64,000 nucleotides of DNA from Arthrobacter sp. ISL-5 (lineage in GTDB: Bacteria > Actinomycetota > Actinomycetes > Actinomycetales > Micrococcaceae): assembly GCF_018613835.1 (NCBI RefSeq), contig NZ_JAGGPM010000006.1, forward strand, positions 144,005 through 208,004, in the 5' to 3' direction. The notes under the pieces are model-generated. The model saw only the letters and a list, made by a program, of their open reading frames with translations. It was not told where the DNA came from and ran no database searches. A program made the translations under genes and the position numbers. Every line of letters starts with the position of its first letter. Within the stretch, counting starts at the first letter, position 1. Positions 35,698 to 43,956 of this stretch are shown one piece after another.

Positions 35698-36804
35698 CTA
35701 TTTCTTGGTCTGGCGGTAGCGCTCGATCTGTTTCAGCCGCCGCTGGAGGCTGTCGCGCCGCGGGTGCGGAACGGCGTCGGGCGCCTCGGCGGTGAGGTCA
35801 ACGTGTTTGGTGCCGTACTGCCAGAGGAGGAGGTCGTCCAGCAGCCGGTCCGGGCCGGGGGAGTAGCGGTGGTCCAGGGCCTTGCGGACCTCGGTGATCC
35901 GGTTGGCGCTGAGCAGCCCGGCGAGCTGCACGGTCTGGTTAAGGCCGTGGGCTGCCATGAGCTCGGCCGCCCATCCCCAGTCGTCGTCCACTTTACGGTC
36001 TACGTGCGGCAGCAGCGTACGCCAGACGTCGCGGATGCGGTTGGGCGTCAGCGGGGCCGCGCCCTCGCCGTCCATGTCCCAGTAGCCGCGGACCTCCTCG
36101 TAGCGTTCATGCAGGTCAGCGAAGGCTGTCTCCACCGTTTCGAGCATGGCGGCGGTGGCGGTGAACTGGCGGTCAAAGTGGGGGGTCCAGGCCCGCGGGT
36201 CCTCCGCCTTGAAGCGGATGTCGTGCTCGATTTCGCTCCACGCATGCGCAAACACGGTGCGGATCTGGCATTCGAAGAAGTAGCTGCCGTTGGGCTGCGC
36301 CTCCGGATTGAAGACCTGCTGGTAGTCCTTGACGGCCTCGTTCTGGATGGTCCGCAGGATGAGGTGGCGGCTGGAGTAGCCGTACGTTCCGGACTCGATG
36401 GAGCCGATGTCTTTCTCGCGGTCGCCGCGGCAGTCGAAGAGCTGCCGCTGGCGCTTGATGAGGTTGGCCACCGCGGCGTTTTCGGCCGGCAGCTTGGTGA
36501 TGACGCGGACGCCCACCATGTCATTGAGCGTGCGGAACGGATCGGGGAACTTCAGCACCCTTGGGCCGCCCGATTCCAGCGGCTCCTCGGTCCGGGAGAT
36601 TTTCTCCCGGAAGGACTCCACGGACTTGGTGCGGCCGGTAACGAACAGCGGCGTGACTTCGGTGTCCTTGAGCATGGTCCGGAGAGTAAGCAAGACCTCG
36701 CGAGTGACCAGCTTCAGGGCAGGCCGGACGCGCTCATACAGTTCTACGTTTTCCTGCACGGAGTCGCGCTGACTGACGCCCAGGCGATCCCAATTGCTTG
36801 CCAT
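35698..36804 (-). CDS. RelA/SpoT-domain alarmone synthetase-like protein
   Basis: This 368-residue protein has a synthetase-type RelA/SpoT domain: RTKSVESFREKI, NDMVGVRVIT, TYGYSSRHLI (the G-loop, with SSRH in place of the usual RSxH) and FECQIRTVFAHAWSEIEHD, in part. There is no HD hydrolase domain and no TGS/ACT. An additional C-terminal segment of about 120 residues is not recognised. It may make (p)ppGpp or a related nucleotide. The ATG has TAGTTT exactly 6 nt upstream and no ribosome binding site. The SulP remnant follows 7 bp after its stop. Confidence 0.88.
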   Translation of the reverse strand: MASNWDRLGVSQRDSVQENVELYERVRPALKLVTREVLLTLRTMLKDTEVTPLFVTGRTKSVESFREKISRTEEPLESGGPRVLKFPDPFRTLNDMVGVRVITKLPAENAAVANLIKRQRQLFDCRGDREKDIGSIESGTYGYSSRHLILRTIQNEAVKDYQQVFNPEAQPNGSYFFECQIRTVFAHAWSEIEHDIRFKAEDPRAWTPHFDRQFTATAAMLETVETAFADLHERYEEVRGYWDMDGEGAAPLTPNRIRDVWRTLLPHVDRKVDDDWGWAAELMAAHGLNQTVQLAGLLSANRITEVRKALDHRYSPGPDRLLDDLLLWQYGTKHVDLTAEAPDAVPHPRRDSLQRRLKQIERYRQTKK

Positions 36805-36810
36805 GGTTCC

Positions 36811-36816
36811 AAACTA
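36811..36816 (-). promoter_or_regulatory. -10 box of a leaderless transcript (RelA/SpoT-like gene)
   Basis: TAGTTT on the minus strand is followed by GGAACC and then the ATG at 36804. Confidence 0.55.
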
Positions 36817-36936
36817 TCAAGGGGGTGCGACAGTGGCCGCGGGTGACACCCGCCGCCAGCCGCCGTCGTTGTCCTGAAACCGGACCGTTCGCCCCGTTGC
36901 GGCAGCGGCTTCCGCGCGGCGCGACCAGCTCCCCTG

Positions 36937-36942
36937 TAGGCT
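36937..36942 (+). promoter_or_regulatory. -10 box of a leaderless transcript (alpha/beta hydrolase gene)
   Basis: TAGGCT is followed by CGGCAT and ATG 36949. It is divergent to the preceding site, so the 144-bp interval holds two leaderless promoters. Confidence 0.55.
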
Positions 36943-36948
36943 CGGCAT

Positions 36949-37890
36949 ATGGCTGATGTGCGCCGTCGTGCCCTGCTGTCCAATGGACTGCCGGGTGCTG
37001 CGGCAGTGGTGACGCTGGCGGCGCTGGGCGCTTCCTGTTCACCGGGACCCAAGGAGGATGCAGTGAAGCGGCAGAAGTACAAATACGGTGACCACCCCAG
37101 CCAATGGGGCGAGCTCTTTCTGCCAGAACCGCCCCCAGCATCCCCGTCCCGGAGCAAGCACACCGTGACCCGCGGGGTGGTGGTGGTCATCCATGGCGGC
37201 TACTGGCGCTCGCAGTACGGGGCTGAGCTGGGCGAGCCGCTCGCCAAGGACCTCGCCGCACACGGAATGGCGGCCTGGAACCTCGAATACCGGCGGGCAG
37301 GCAACGGCGGGGGCTGGCCGCACACCTTCGAGGACGTGCTCGCCGGAATCGACAAACTGCGCGAAATTGCCAAAGAACACGGACTGGATATCTCCCGTGT
37401 CGTGGCGCTGGGGCACTCCGCCGGCGGCCACCTCGCCGTCTGGGCCGCCGGCCGGGACCGGCTCGCCGGGCTCGGGACGCCGGACGCGGACCGGCAGGTC
37501 CTGCGGAACCTCAACGGCGAGGCAGTGCACCTGACGGGCGTGGTCAGCCAGTCCGGGCTGCTCAACCTGGCCCAGGCCGACTGGCTCGACCTCAGCAACG
37601 GCGCGGTGAGCAACTTCATGGGCGGCTCGTCCGGCAAGTACCCCAAGCGCCACAAGTACGCCGATCCCATGAGCGCCGTCCCGCTGGACGTGCCGATCTA
37701 CGCGGTCCACGGCCTTGAGGACGACACCGTGCCCATGAGCCAGTCGGAGGCCTATGTGGCCGCCGCCCGTGCCGCGGGGGCGCCGGTGCAGGTGGTCAAG
37801 GTTTCCGGGGACCACTTTGCGCTGATCGACCCGAAGGCCTCGTCCTACCGGAAATGCCGCGAGCTGGTGCAGGAGTTGCTGGAACTTTAG
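36949..37890 (+). CDS. Exported alpha/beta hydrolase (esterase-type, probable lipoprotein)
   Basis: This is a 313-residue hydrolase. The N-terminus RRRALLSNGLPGAAAVVTLAA, in part, with ALGASC fits a lipoprotein signal, with Cys near residue 29. The catalytic domain shows the oxyanion HGGYW, nucleophile elbow GHSAGGH, Asp in HGLEDDTV and His in GDHFALI. This arrangement resembles BD-FAE/kynurenine formamidase-like esterases. The 3' end overlaps the convergent M16-like gene by 4 bp. Confidence 0.92.
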   Translation: MADVRRRALLSNGLPGAAAVVTLAALGASCSPGPKEDAVKRQKYKYGDHPSQWGELFLPEPPPASPSRSKHTVTRGVVVVIHGGYWRSQYGAELGEPLAKDLAAHGMAAWNLEYRRAGNGGGWPHTFEDVLAGIDKLREIAKEHGLDISRVVALGHSAGGHLAVWAAGRDRLAGLGTPDADRQVLRNLNGEAVHLTGVVSQSGLLNLAQADWLDLSNGAVSNFMGGSSGKYPKRHKYADPMSAVPLDVPIYAVHGLEDDTVPMSQSEAYVAAARAAGAPVQVVKVSGDHFALIDPKASSYRKCRELVQELLEL

Positions 37891-39347
37891 GGGAGGGCTG
37901 CCGGAGTGAACCGGCAGCCTTCGCCTGCCCTGTCCAGGATGGTCTCGATCGCCTGCCTGCCGTTCCCGAACCACACATCCCGGAGCGTGATCTCCTGCGA
38001 GTCCGCGCCGATGAGGGTGACGAGGCCGTCCGGGGCGACGGCGACTCCCACCAGGTCCTCCCACCTGATGCTCGCCGTGTAGTCGGTGGAGAGGGTCACG
38101 CCTTTGTCGCCGACGAACAGCTTGCTCCCGCCCGGAACGCCGTAGAAGGCGCCGCGCACGCTGCGCCGGAACTCCTTTCCGCCCAGCCAGTCGACGGTCC
38201 TGTCCTGATCCGACTTGAGGTTGTCGTCGCCGGGACGGGTCCCCTCCGGCATCCCGAAGATGGCCGTCTCCTCCAGCCAATCCAGGGCTGCCCGGCAGGC
38301 CGCCGCCGTGACGCCCTGCGCCAACGCCACCTTTTCCCCCGGAGACACGGCGGCTCGGCCGAGCAGATGGGACTCCGCGGCCGCCACAGCCACTTCAATA
38401 GCGGCGGCCGGATCATCCAGATACTCCTGGACCTCCTCCACTTCGAGGTTCAGCTCCTCGGCGGTGGGCCCGTTGAGCCGCAGATCCCGGAGAATCGCCA
38501 TAAGCCCGAGCCGCACATCCTCCGCATGCTGTGCCGTGGGGTCCGACTCGAAGCACAGCACGCCCCGGCCGTCGTCCTCGAAAATGTGCAGGCAGTCGAT
38601 GTCGTAGATCCAGCCGTGCTCCTGCCGCAAAGTGCGGCGGGCACGCCGGCAGGCTATCCGTGACAAGGCCCGCGCGGCCTCACGCCGGGATTCCGTGTCA
38701 GCAGGAACCTCGAAGGACACGCCCAGCCGCGGTCCGCCCTGTTCGAACCACATGGGCAGCCGCCTGCCCAGGGGTTCGGCAGCGGCCGGCGGGCGGGCCG
38801 GTCCCTCGGGCAGAGGCAGCCGGAGCCCCTCGGGCGGAGCGCCGTTCAGGGCCAAGGCGGCGTTCCCGGCGGTGAAATGCCTCCGCAGGAGCTGCAGGAT
38901 CTCGGCGGATCCGATCGCCTCCAGCGCCGGCGGGGACACATCCACCAGGCCAAGCGACGACAGGCCGAAGCGGTGCCGCAGGTGCTCCGCGGTTGCCGGT
39001 GGAACAGTGCCGGAGCCCTCGGCGGTGAGGACCTTCGTCTCCACGTCCAGCCGGCCGAAGTCGGGGGCGGAAACGGCGGAACAGACTGCGGCGAGGAATG
39101 AGCCCACGCTCTCCGCCTTGCCGCTGGCCGTGAATGAGGTGAATGTCGGCTCAACTCCGGCGTTGTGGTTCTGGCGGAGGTCAGGAATTGATGACATGGC
39201 CAGGTGTTCCACCAGATGGGTGAGGCCGGTTGTCATGAAGGATTCGTCCCGGACTCCGGCGCGGAAGATCAGGTGGGCCGTGAATGGCTGGGGCCCGTCC
39301 ACCCAGAAGACGGGAACTCCGTCGACGTCCGTTCGTTGCAATGTCAT
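37887..39347 (-). CDS. M16-like metallopeptidase (single-unit)
   Basis: This 486-residue protein carries the inverted zinc motif HLVEH at residues 44-48 and a pair of Glu residues seven apart (E103, E110), as in insulinase-family enzymes. A second, inactive-type lobe follows (HGWIYDIDC). The C-terminal 110 residues form a separate beta domain (LFVGDKGVTLSTDYTASIRW, in part). There is no signal peptide. The family normally works as two lobes in one chain or as a heterodimer. The ATG is preceded by TACTAT 7 nt away and no ribosome binding site. Confidence 0.82.
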   Translation of the reverse strand: MTLQRTDVDGVPVFWVDGPQPFTAHLIFRAGVRDESFMTTGLTHLVEHLAMSSIPDLRQNHNAGVEPTFTSFTASGKAESVGSFLAAVCSAVSAPDFGRLDVETKVLTAEGSGTVPPATAEHLRHRFGLSSLGLVDVSPPALEAIGSAEILQLLRRHFTAGNAALALNGAPPEGLRLPLPEGPARPPAAAEPLGRRLPMWFEQGGPRLGVSFEVPADTESRREAARALSRIACRRARRTLRQEHGWIYDIDCLHIFEDDGRGVLCFESDPTAQHAEDVRLGLMAILRDLRLNGPTAEELNLEVEEVQEYLDDPAAAIEVAVAAAESHLLGRAAVSPGEKVALAQGVTAAACRAALDWLEETAIFGMPEGTRPGDDNLKSDQDRTVDWLGGKEFRRSVRGAFYGVPGGSKLFVGDKGVTLSTDYTASIRWEDLVGVAVAPDGLVTLIGADSQEITLRDVWFGNGRQAIETILDRAGEGCRFTPAALP

Positions 39348-39499
39348 GGGGTAGATAGTAAAGCCGCTGCCGGTTGTTGCCGGTCAGCGGCGCACCAGCC
39401 CTGCCCCCGGAGCTACCCGGTCAGGCGCCCTGCACCGCTCCCGGTTGCTAGCGGCATCTGCATGGGGGACTCTAGTAGCTGGGGGTTGGGGTAGTTTTG

Positions 39500-39505
39500 T
39501 ATATT
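39500..39505 (+). promoter_or_regulatory. Probable -10 element of the desaturase operon
   Basis: TATATT (39500-39505), followed by an overlapping TACGAT, lies in an A/T-rich pocket. It would give a 5' leader of about 25 nt before the short upstream peptide. Confidence 0.45.
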
Positions 39506-39534
39506 ACGATCACCGGTTTCACTAGGAGAAATAT

Positions 39535-39567
39535 ATGGGTGAATCCAACAGGTGGTGGACAACATGA
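39535..39567 (+). CDS. Short upstream peptide MGESNRWWTT
   Basis: ATG 39535 follows a textbook AGGAGA with about 6 nt spacing and reads ten codons to TGA 39565-39567. The stop overlaps the ATG of the ferredoxin reductase (ATGA) in another frame. A second ribosome binding site, AGGTGG, lies inside this ORF, 8 nt before the reductase ATG. Two consecutive Trp codons are present. It is probably a translated leader that couples or gates expression of the reductase. Confidence 0.55.
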   Translation: MGESNRWWTT

Positions 39568-40658
39568 TTCGGCTTCGCAAATTGGCGCGCGCCGCCTCCG
39601 TTCTGACCACCCCGTTGGCGCCGGAGGATGTTCTTGCGCTTTTTAATCCTGTCTTTTCCGCCCGCCAGCTGCGCGGCGTGGTCACCCAGGTTGTCCCGGA
39701 AACGGCGGATTCCGCCACGATTCACTTCCGCCCCGGCCGCGGCTGGAAGGCCCACAAGGCCGGCCAGTGGGCGCGGATCGGCGTGGAGCTCGACGGCGTG
39801 CGCCACTGGCGCTCGTATTCGCTCAGCGCCCCCGCCGGGCAGGATCCGGCCATCACCGTGAGCGACGTCGGCGCGGTTTCCGGCGTCCTGGTCCGGCAGA
39901 CCAAGCCCGGCGACGTCCTGTTCCTGGCGCCGCCGCAGGGCGACTTCGTCCTGCCGGAACACCCGCGGCCGCTGCTGATGCTCACTGCGGGCAGCGGCAT
40001 CACGCCGGTCATGTCCATGGTCCGCACCCTGGTGCCGCACCGTCCGGATGCCGATGTGGTGCTCATCCACTCGGCCCGCACGCCGCAGGACAGCATTTTC
40101 CACGAGGAACTGTCCGAGCTCGCGGACCAGTTCCCCAACTTCCGCGTCACCCACTGGTACACCGGCGAACACGGCCGGCTGGACTTCGGCTCCACCGCCC
40201 AGCTGGAGGAACTGTGCCCGGACTGGCGCCAGCGCGCGGCCTACGCGTGCGGCCCCGAGGAGTTCCTTGACGACGCCGAGGCCCTGTGGTCCAGCGAAGC
40301 CGCCGCCCACGAGAAAGCGGCGCCGGGTCCGTTCGCGGCCGACCCCATCAACCTGATCATCGAACGCTTCAACACCAGCCTGGTGGGCGGAGCAGGGCAC
40401 GATGGCGGACTGGTCACCTTCGAGGCCTCCGACCGCGAGGTCGAGGCGGACGGCAACACCCCGCTGCTCGACGTGGGCGAAGACGCGGGCGTCCTGATGC
40501 CCAGTGGCTGCCGCATGGGCATCTGCCACAGCTGCCTGCTCCCGCTGCGGGCCGGCCAGGTCCGCGACCTGCGCACCGGCGAGGTCCACGGCGAACCGGG
40601 CCAACTAATCCAGACGTGTGTTTCGGCAGCCGCCGGGCCCGTTAACCTCGACATCTGA
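39564..40658 (+). CDS. Ferredoxin reductase (FAD/NADPH/2Fe-2S), partner of the desaturase
   Basis: This 364-residue electron-transfer protein is a close architectural match to the Rv3230c type. It has an FAD domain with HWRSYSLSAP, an NAD domain with LLMLTAGSGITPVMSM, in part, and AYACGPEEFL, and a C-terminal plant-type 2Fe-2S domain with CRMGICHSC and a distal Cys in IQTCVSAA. It lies 13 bp before a membrane desaturase gene. In mycobacteria the equivalent pair forms a membrane stearoyl-CoA Delta9 desaturase, so electrons from NADPH to the desaturase are expected. The start is ATG 39564. Confidence 0.93.
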   Translation: MIRLRKLARAASVLTTPLAPEDVLALFNPVFSARQLRGVVTQVVPETADSATIHFRPGRGWKAHKAGQWARIGVELDGVRHWRSYSLSAPAGQDPAITVSDVGAVSGVLVRQTKPGDVLFLAPPQGDFVLPEHPRPLLMLTAGSGITPVMSMVRTLVPHRPDADVVLIHSARTPQDSIFHEELSELADQFPNFRVTHWYTGEHGRLDFGSTAQLEELCPDWRQRAAYACGPEEFLDDAEALWSSEAAAHEKAAPGPFAADPINLIIERFNTSLVGGAGHDGGLVTFEASDREVEADGNTPLLDVGEDAGVLMPSGCRMGICHSCLLPLRAGQVRDLRTGEVHGEPGQLIQTCVSAAAGPVNLDI

Positions 40659-40671
40659 GGAGCAACATCGC

Positions 40672-41850
40672 ATGACTGCAATATCTGACCGCACAGCCGC
40701 GAAATCGACGTCGATCAACGGGGCGGCGGCAAAACACCGCCCCGGGGCGCTGGCATCTTCCGGGAGCCCGCTGGTGCGTCCGCCGGCCGCTGCCCACCTT
40801 TCGGACGAGCAGGTTGCCGAGATGGGCCGCGAGCTGGACGCCATCCGGGACGACATCCTGGCCAAGCGCGGCGCCTCAGACGCCGCGTACATCCGCCGTG
40901 TTATCAAGATCCAGCGGGCTCTGGAGATCTCCGGCCGCGCGACGCTGCTGGTGAGCCGGAACAAGGGCGCCTGGGTCGCGGGCACCACGCTGCTGAGCCT
41001 CGCCAAGATCCTGGAAAACATGGAAATCGGGCACAACATCCTGCACGGCCAGTGGGACTGGATGCGGGACCCGGACATCCACTCCACCACCTGGGAGTGG
41101 GACTTCGTCACCCCGGCACGTTCGTGGCAGCACACCCACAATGACCTCCACCACCGCTGGACCAACGTGGTGGGCAGGGACAACGACGTCGGATACAACC
41201 TCCTCCGCATGGACGCCGATCAGCCGTGGAAGCCCCACAACCTCGGCAACCCCCTGTACAACGCCATCCTGGCGCCCATCTTCGAGTGGGGGATCGCCAT
41301 CTACGATCTCGAGCTGGCGGATTACCAGGAGGGCAAGAAGTCCAAGGATTCCATGAAACGTGACCTCAAGGCCCTGGGCCGCAAGGTAGTCACCCAGTTC
41401 ACCAAGGACTACGCCGCCACTCCGGCCGTCGCCATGCTGACCGGCTCCGGCAAGCAGGCGCTGTACGGCACGCTGACCGCGAATGCCGTCCGCAACGTCT
41501 GGGCCCATGCGGTGATCTTCTGCGGCCATTTCCCCGAAGGGGCTGACACGTTCACCGAGGAAATGGTGGAAGGCGAGACCCGCGGCGACTGGTACGTCCG
41601 GCAGATGATCGGATCAGCCAACATCTCCGGCTCCAAGTTCATGCACCTCATGACCGGAAACCTGTCCCACCAGATCGAGCACCACCTCTTCCCCGACCTG
41701 CCGTCCAACCGGTACGGCGAGGTTGCCCCGAAGGTGCAGGAAATCTGCAAGCGCTACGGCCTGCCGTACACCACCGGTCCGCTGCTCAAGCAGGTCGGAT
41801 CGTCCTGGGCCAAGGTCTTCAAGCTCGCGCTGCCGGGAAAGAAGTCCTAG
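40672..41850 (+). CDS. Membrane fatty acid desaturase (DesA3-like)
   Basis: This 392-residue desaturase has the three His boxes HNILH, HNDLHH and HQIEHH, typical of membrane di-iron acyl desaturases. Hydrophobic segments lie between them. ATG 40672 has GAGGAG nine bases upstream; an earlier start at 40618 would overlap the reductase. It probably introduces a Delta9 double bond into acyl-CoA using the reductase encoded just before. A strong hairpin follows the gene. Confidence 0.93.
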   Translation: MTAISDRTAAKSTSINGAAAKHRPGALASSGSPLVRPPAAAHLSDEQVAEMGRELDAIRDDILAKRGASDAAYIRRVIKIQRALEISGRATLLVSRNKGAWVAGTTLLSLAKILENMEIGHNILHGQWDWMRDPDIHSTTWEWDFVTPARSWQHTHNDLHHRWTNVVGRDNDVGYNLLRMDADQPWKPHNLGNPLYNAILAPIFEWGIAIYDLELADYQEGKKSKDSMKRDLKALGRKVVTQFTKDYAATPAVAMLTGSGKQALYGTLTANAVRNVWAHAVIFCGHFPEGADTFTEEMVEGETRGDWYVRQMIGSANISGSKFMHLMTGNLSHQIEHHLFPDLPSNRYGEVAPKVQEICKRYGLPYTTGPLLKQVGSSWAKVFKLALPGKKS

Positions 41851-41870
41851 CAAAAAACCGCAGCGGGCGT

Positions 41871-41898
41871 GTGCAGCGGGCCGGTCGGTCCGCTGCAC
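41871..41898 (+). terminator. Terminator hairpin after the desaturase gene
   Basis: A 12-bp stem (one G-T pair) with loop GGTC lies 20 bp after the stop codon. Confidence 0.65.
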
Positions 41899-41954
41899 TG
41901 TTGCCTGCCCGGATGACCTGAGCGCCGGGCCGCGTTCTCTGGCAGAGTATGTCC

Positions 41955-42920
41955 ATGCTCACAGTTATTGGCGAGAGCCTCGTTGACGTGGTCCAGCGCA
42001 GTTCCGGAATCGAAGCCCACGTCGGCGGAAGCCCGCTCAATGTCGCGGTTGGCCTCGCGCGCCTGGACCACCCCGTGCAGTTCATCGGCCGCTACGGCCG
42101 CGACGCCTACGGGGAGTCGGTGGCCGCCCACCTGAAGGCCAGCTCGGTCATGCTCCCGCAGGCCCCGGACGGCCTGCCCACCAGCGTGGCCACCGCACTG
42201 GTGGACGACGACGGCGCCGCCACCTACACGTTCGACCTCGCCTGGGAGCTTCCCGGACTCGCGGAACGGCTGCCGTTCATGCTGCAGGGCACCACGCTGC
42301 TGCACACCGGCTCCATTGCCACGATGCTGGCGCCGGGCGCCGCGGACGTCCTGGCCGCCGTCGAACATTCCCACCCCTCCGCGACCATCAGCTTCGACCC
42401 CAACTGCCGCCCCAGCATCATCCCGGATGCGGACTATGCGCGGCGCCAGGCAGAGAAGTTCGTGATCCTTTCGGACATCGTCAAGGCCTCCGACGAGGAC
42501 CTCGCCTGGCTCTACCCCGGAGTTGACGTGCTGGACTCGGCGCGGCGCTGGCTGTCGCTGGGCGGAGCCGGAGGCCCGGCCATGGTGGTGGTGACGCGCG
42601 GAGCATCCGGGCCGTGGGGCATCACGGCGGCCGGTGAAGCCGAATTCGCCGCACCCCGCGTGGAAGTGGCGGACACCGTGGGTGCCGGTGACTCGTTCAT
42701 GGCGGCGCTGCTGTCCGGCGTGGTGGACCGCGGCCTGGCCGGAGCCCAGAACCGGGCCGACCTCCGCGCCCTGCCCGCCGAAGACCTCGCCGCCCTCATG
42801 GCGCATGCCACTCGCGCCGCCGCCGTGACGGTGTCCCGCGCCGGGGCCAATCCGCCCACGCGGGCCGAACTCAACCGCGTGGAAGCGGCCGCAGAGGAAG
42901 CCGAAGTCACCATCATCTGA
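41955..42920 (+). CDS. PfkB-family carbohydrate kinase (fructokinase-like)
   Basis: This 321-residue sugar kinase has VIGESLVDVV, the substrate motif GGSPLNVAVGLARL and the ATP/anion-hole signature DTVGAGDSFMAALL with the catalytic Asp. Fructokinase is the most likely activity, but other furanose kinases are possible. ATG 41955 is preferred over 41949 because CAGAGT stands 6 nt before it, as in other leaderless starts here. It is followed 9 bp later by a PEBP-family gene. Confidence 0.92.
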   Translation: MLTVIGESLVDVVQRSSGIEAHVGGSPLNVAVGLARLDHPVQFIGRYGRDAYGESVAAHLKASSVMLPQAPDGLPTSVATALVDDDGAATYTFDLAWELPGLAERLPFMLQGTTLLHTGSIATMLAPGAADVLAAVEHSHPSATISFDPNCRPSIIPDADYARRQAEKFVILSDIVKASDEDLAWLYPGVDVLDSARRWLSLGGAGGPAMVVVTRGASGPWGITAAGEAEFAAPRVEVADTVGAGDSFMAALLSGVVDRGLAGAQNRADLRALPAEDLAALMAHATRAAAVTVSRAGANPPTRAELNRVEAAAEEAEVTII

Positions 42921-42929
42921 AAGGCAGCC

Positions 42930-43454
42930 ATGACATCCGCCAGTCCCTTTCCCAACCTCCCGGACGTTCCGTCGTTCGAGCTGACCAGCCGATCCTTCCA
43001 GGACGGCGAGACCCTGCATCCCGCGCAGCGCAGCGGCAGGCTGCATGCAGGCGGCGCGGACGAGTCACCGCAGCTGAGCTGGAGCGGTGCCCCGGCGGGG
43101 ACCGGAAGTTTCGCCGTCACGGTCTTTGATCCCGATGCCCCCGGCGCCGGCGGGTTCTGGCACTGGGCCGTGCTCAACATCCCGGCGGACGTCACGTCGC
43201 TGCCGGAGGGAGCCGGAGCCGAGGCGGGCCAGCAGCTGCCGCCCAGCGCCATTCAGCTGAAGAACGACGCCGGCTTCCGCGGCTACCTGGGCGCCGCACC
43301 GCCGCCCGGGCACGGCCGACACCGGTACGTCGTCACCGTCTATGCGCTGGACGTCGAAGAACTGAAGGCCGGGAACAGGCCCGCAGGGCTGGAAGCCCAG
43401 CTGGCCAAGCACCTGCTGGGCAAGGCCACGCTGACGGGAATCTACAGCCGCTAG
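42930..43454 (+). CDS. YbhB/YbcL family (PEBP, Raf-kinase-inhibitor-like) protein
   Basis: This 174-residue protein has the PEBP core: ADESPQLSWSGAPAGT, in part, then VTVFDPDAPGAGGFWHWAVLNIP, in part, the ligand-site GYLGAAPPPGHGRHRY, in part, and VYALD. It is cytosolic and a ligand-binding fold; the cellular role of bacterial members is unsettled. The short gap to the kinase suggests cotranscription. Confidence 0.93.
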   Translation: MTSASPFPNLPDVPSFELTSRSFQDGETLHPAQRSGRLHAGGADESPQLSWSGAPAGTGSFAVTVFDPDAPGAGGFWHWAVLNIPADVTSLPEGAGAEAGQQLPPSAIQLKNDAGFRGYLGAAPPPGHGRHRYVVTVYALDVEELKAGNRPAGLEAQLAKHLLGKATLTGIYSR

Positions 43455-43460
43455 GAGACT

Positions 43461-43500
43461 GCTGATCGAGCCTGTCGAGATCGCGGGTTCGGCAGGCGCA
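43461..43500. repeat. REP-like palindromic repeat, imperfect copy
   Basis: GATCGAGCCTGTCGAGATC followed by GGTTCGGCAGGC is an imperfect form of the repeat seen twice near 44.3 kb. Confidence 0.6.
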
Positions 43501-43525
43501 ACCAGCGGCTGGCATCCGATAGGCG

Positions 43526-43893
43526 TAGGCTATCTATGCTTCCGGGCTGTGCGACGGAAGCCCCGGGATCGGGAGCGGTGAAGAAGCTGGCATGGACACG
43601 CGGAATCTGAAGTATGCCGGCCGCCGTCGCCCGCCGGTCGGGAAGCCGTCCGATCATCGCCGTCGCCGGCCGCTCTCTCCTGCCCCGGGAGCGCTGGTCC
43701 GAAATGGCGCTGACCCGGGTCTACACCCTGGCCGAATACACCGACCGGGACTCGTCCAAGGACCCCGACCTTCCGCCGCGCTGCTCCAACGGATCGGAAA
43801 AGACATCGGAACAAGCCTCCTGTAGCGGAAGCCACCCGCTTCAGGAACCAGAATCGCCCGCCCGGGGGTAGCCCGGGCGGGCGTTACCTTTTT
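43526..43893 (+). ncRNA. Candidate transcription unit without a recognised protein (sRNA or decayed gene)
   Basis: A TAGGCT promoter-like box (43526-43531) and a very strong intrinsic terminator (43855-43893) bound about 350 nt. Small open frames inside (24 residues from 43536, 77 from 43592, 85 from 43614) show no family features and lie in different frames. It is either a small RNA, a short unrecognised protein or a relic of one. Confidence 0.3.
43855..43893 (+). terminator. Intrinsic terminator
   Basis: A perfect 12-bp G/C stem (43855-43866 with 43872-43883) with loop GGTAG is followed by TTACCTTTTT. It is the clearest rho-independent terminator in the window. Confidence 0.9.
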
Positions 43894-43956
43894 GTGGCGT
43901 TGTGCCGGCGAAAAAACGGTAGGACACTGGGAAAAACGGTGTGAAAGGAGACTGTC

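Noticed and set aside
34831..36846. 671-codon plus-strand open frame across the SulP and RelA/SpoT region
   Set aside because: Antisense shadow. Conserved protein families occupy the minus strand throughout.
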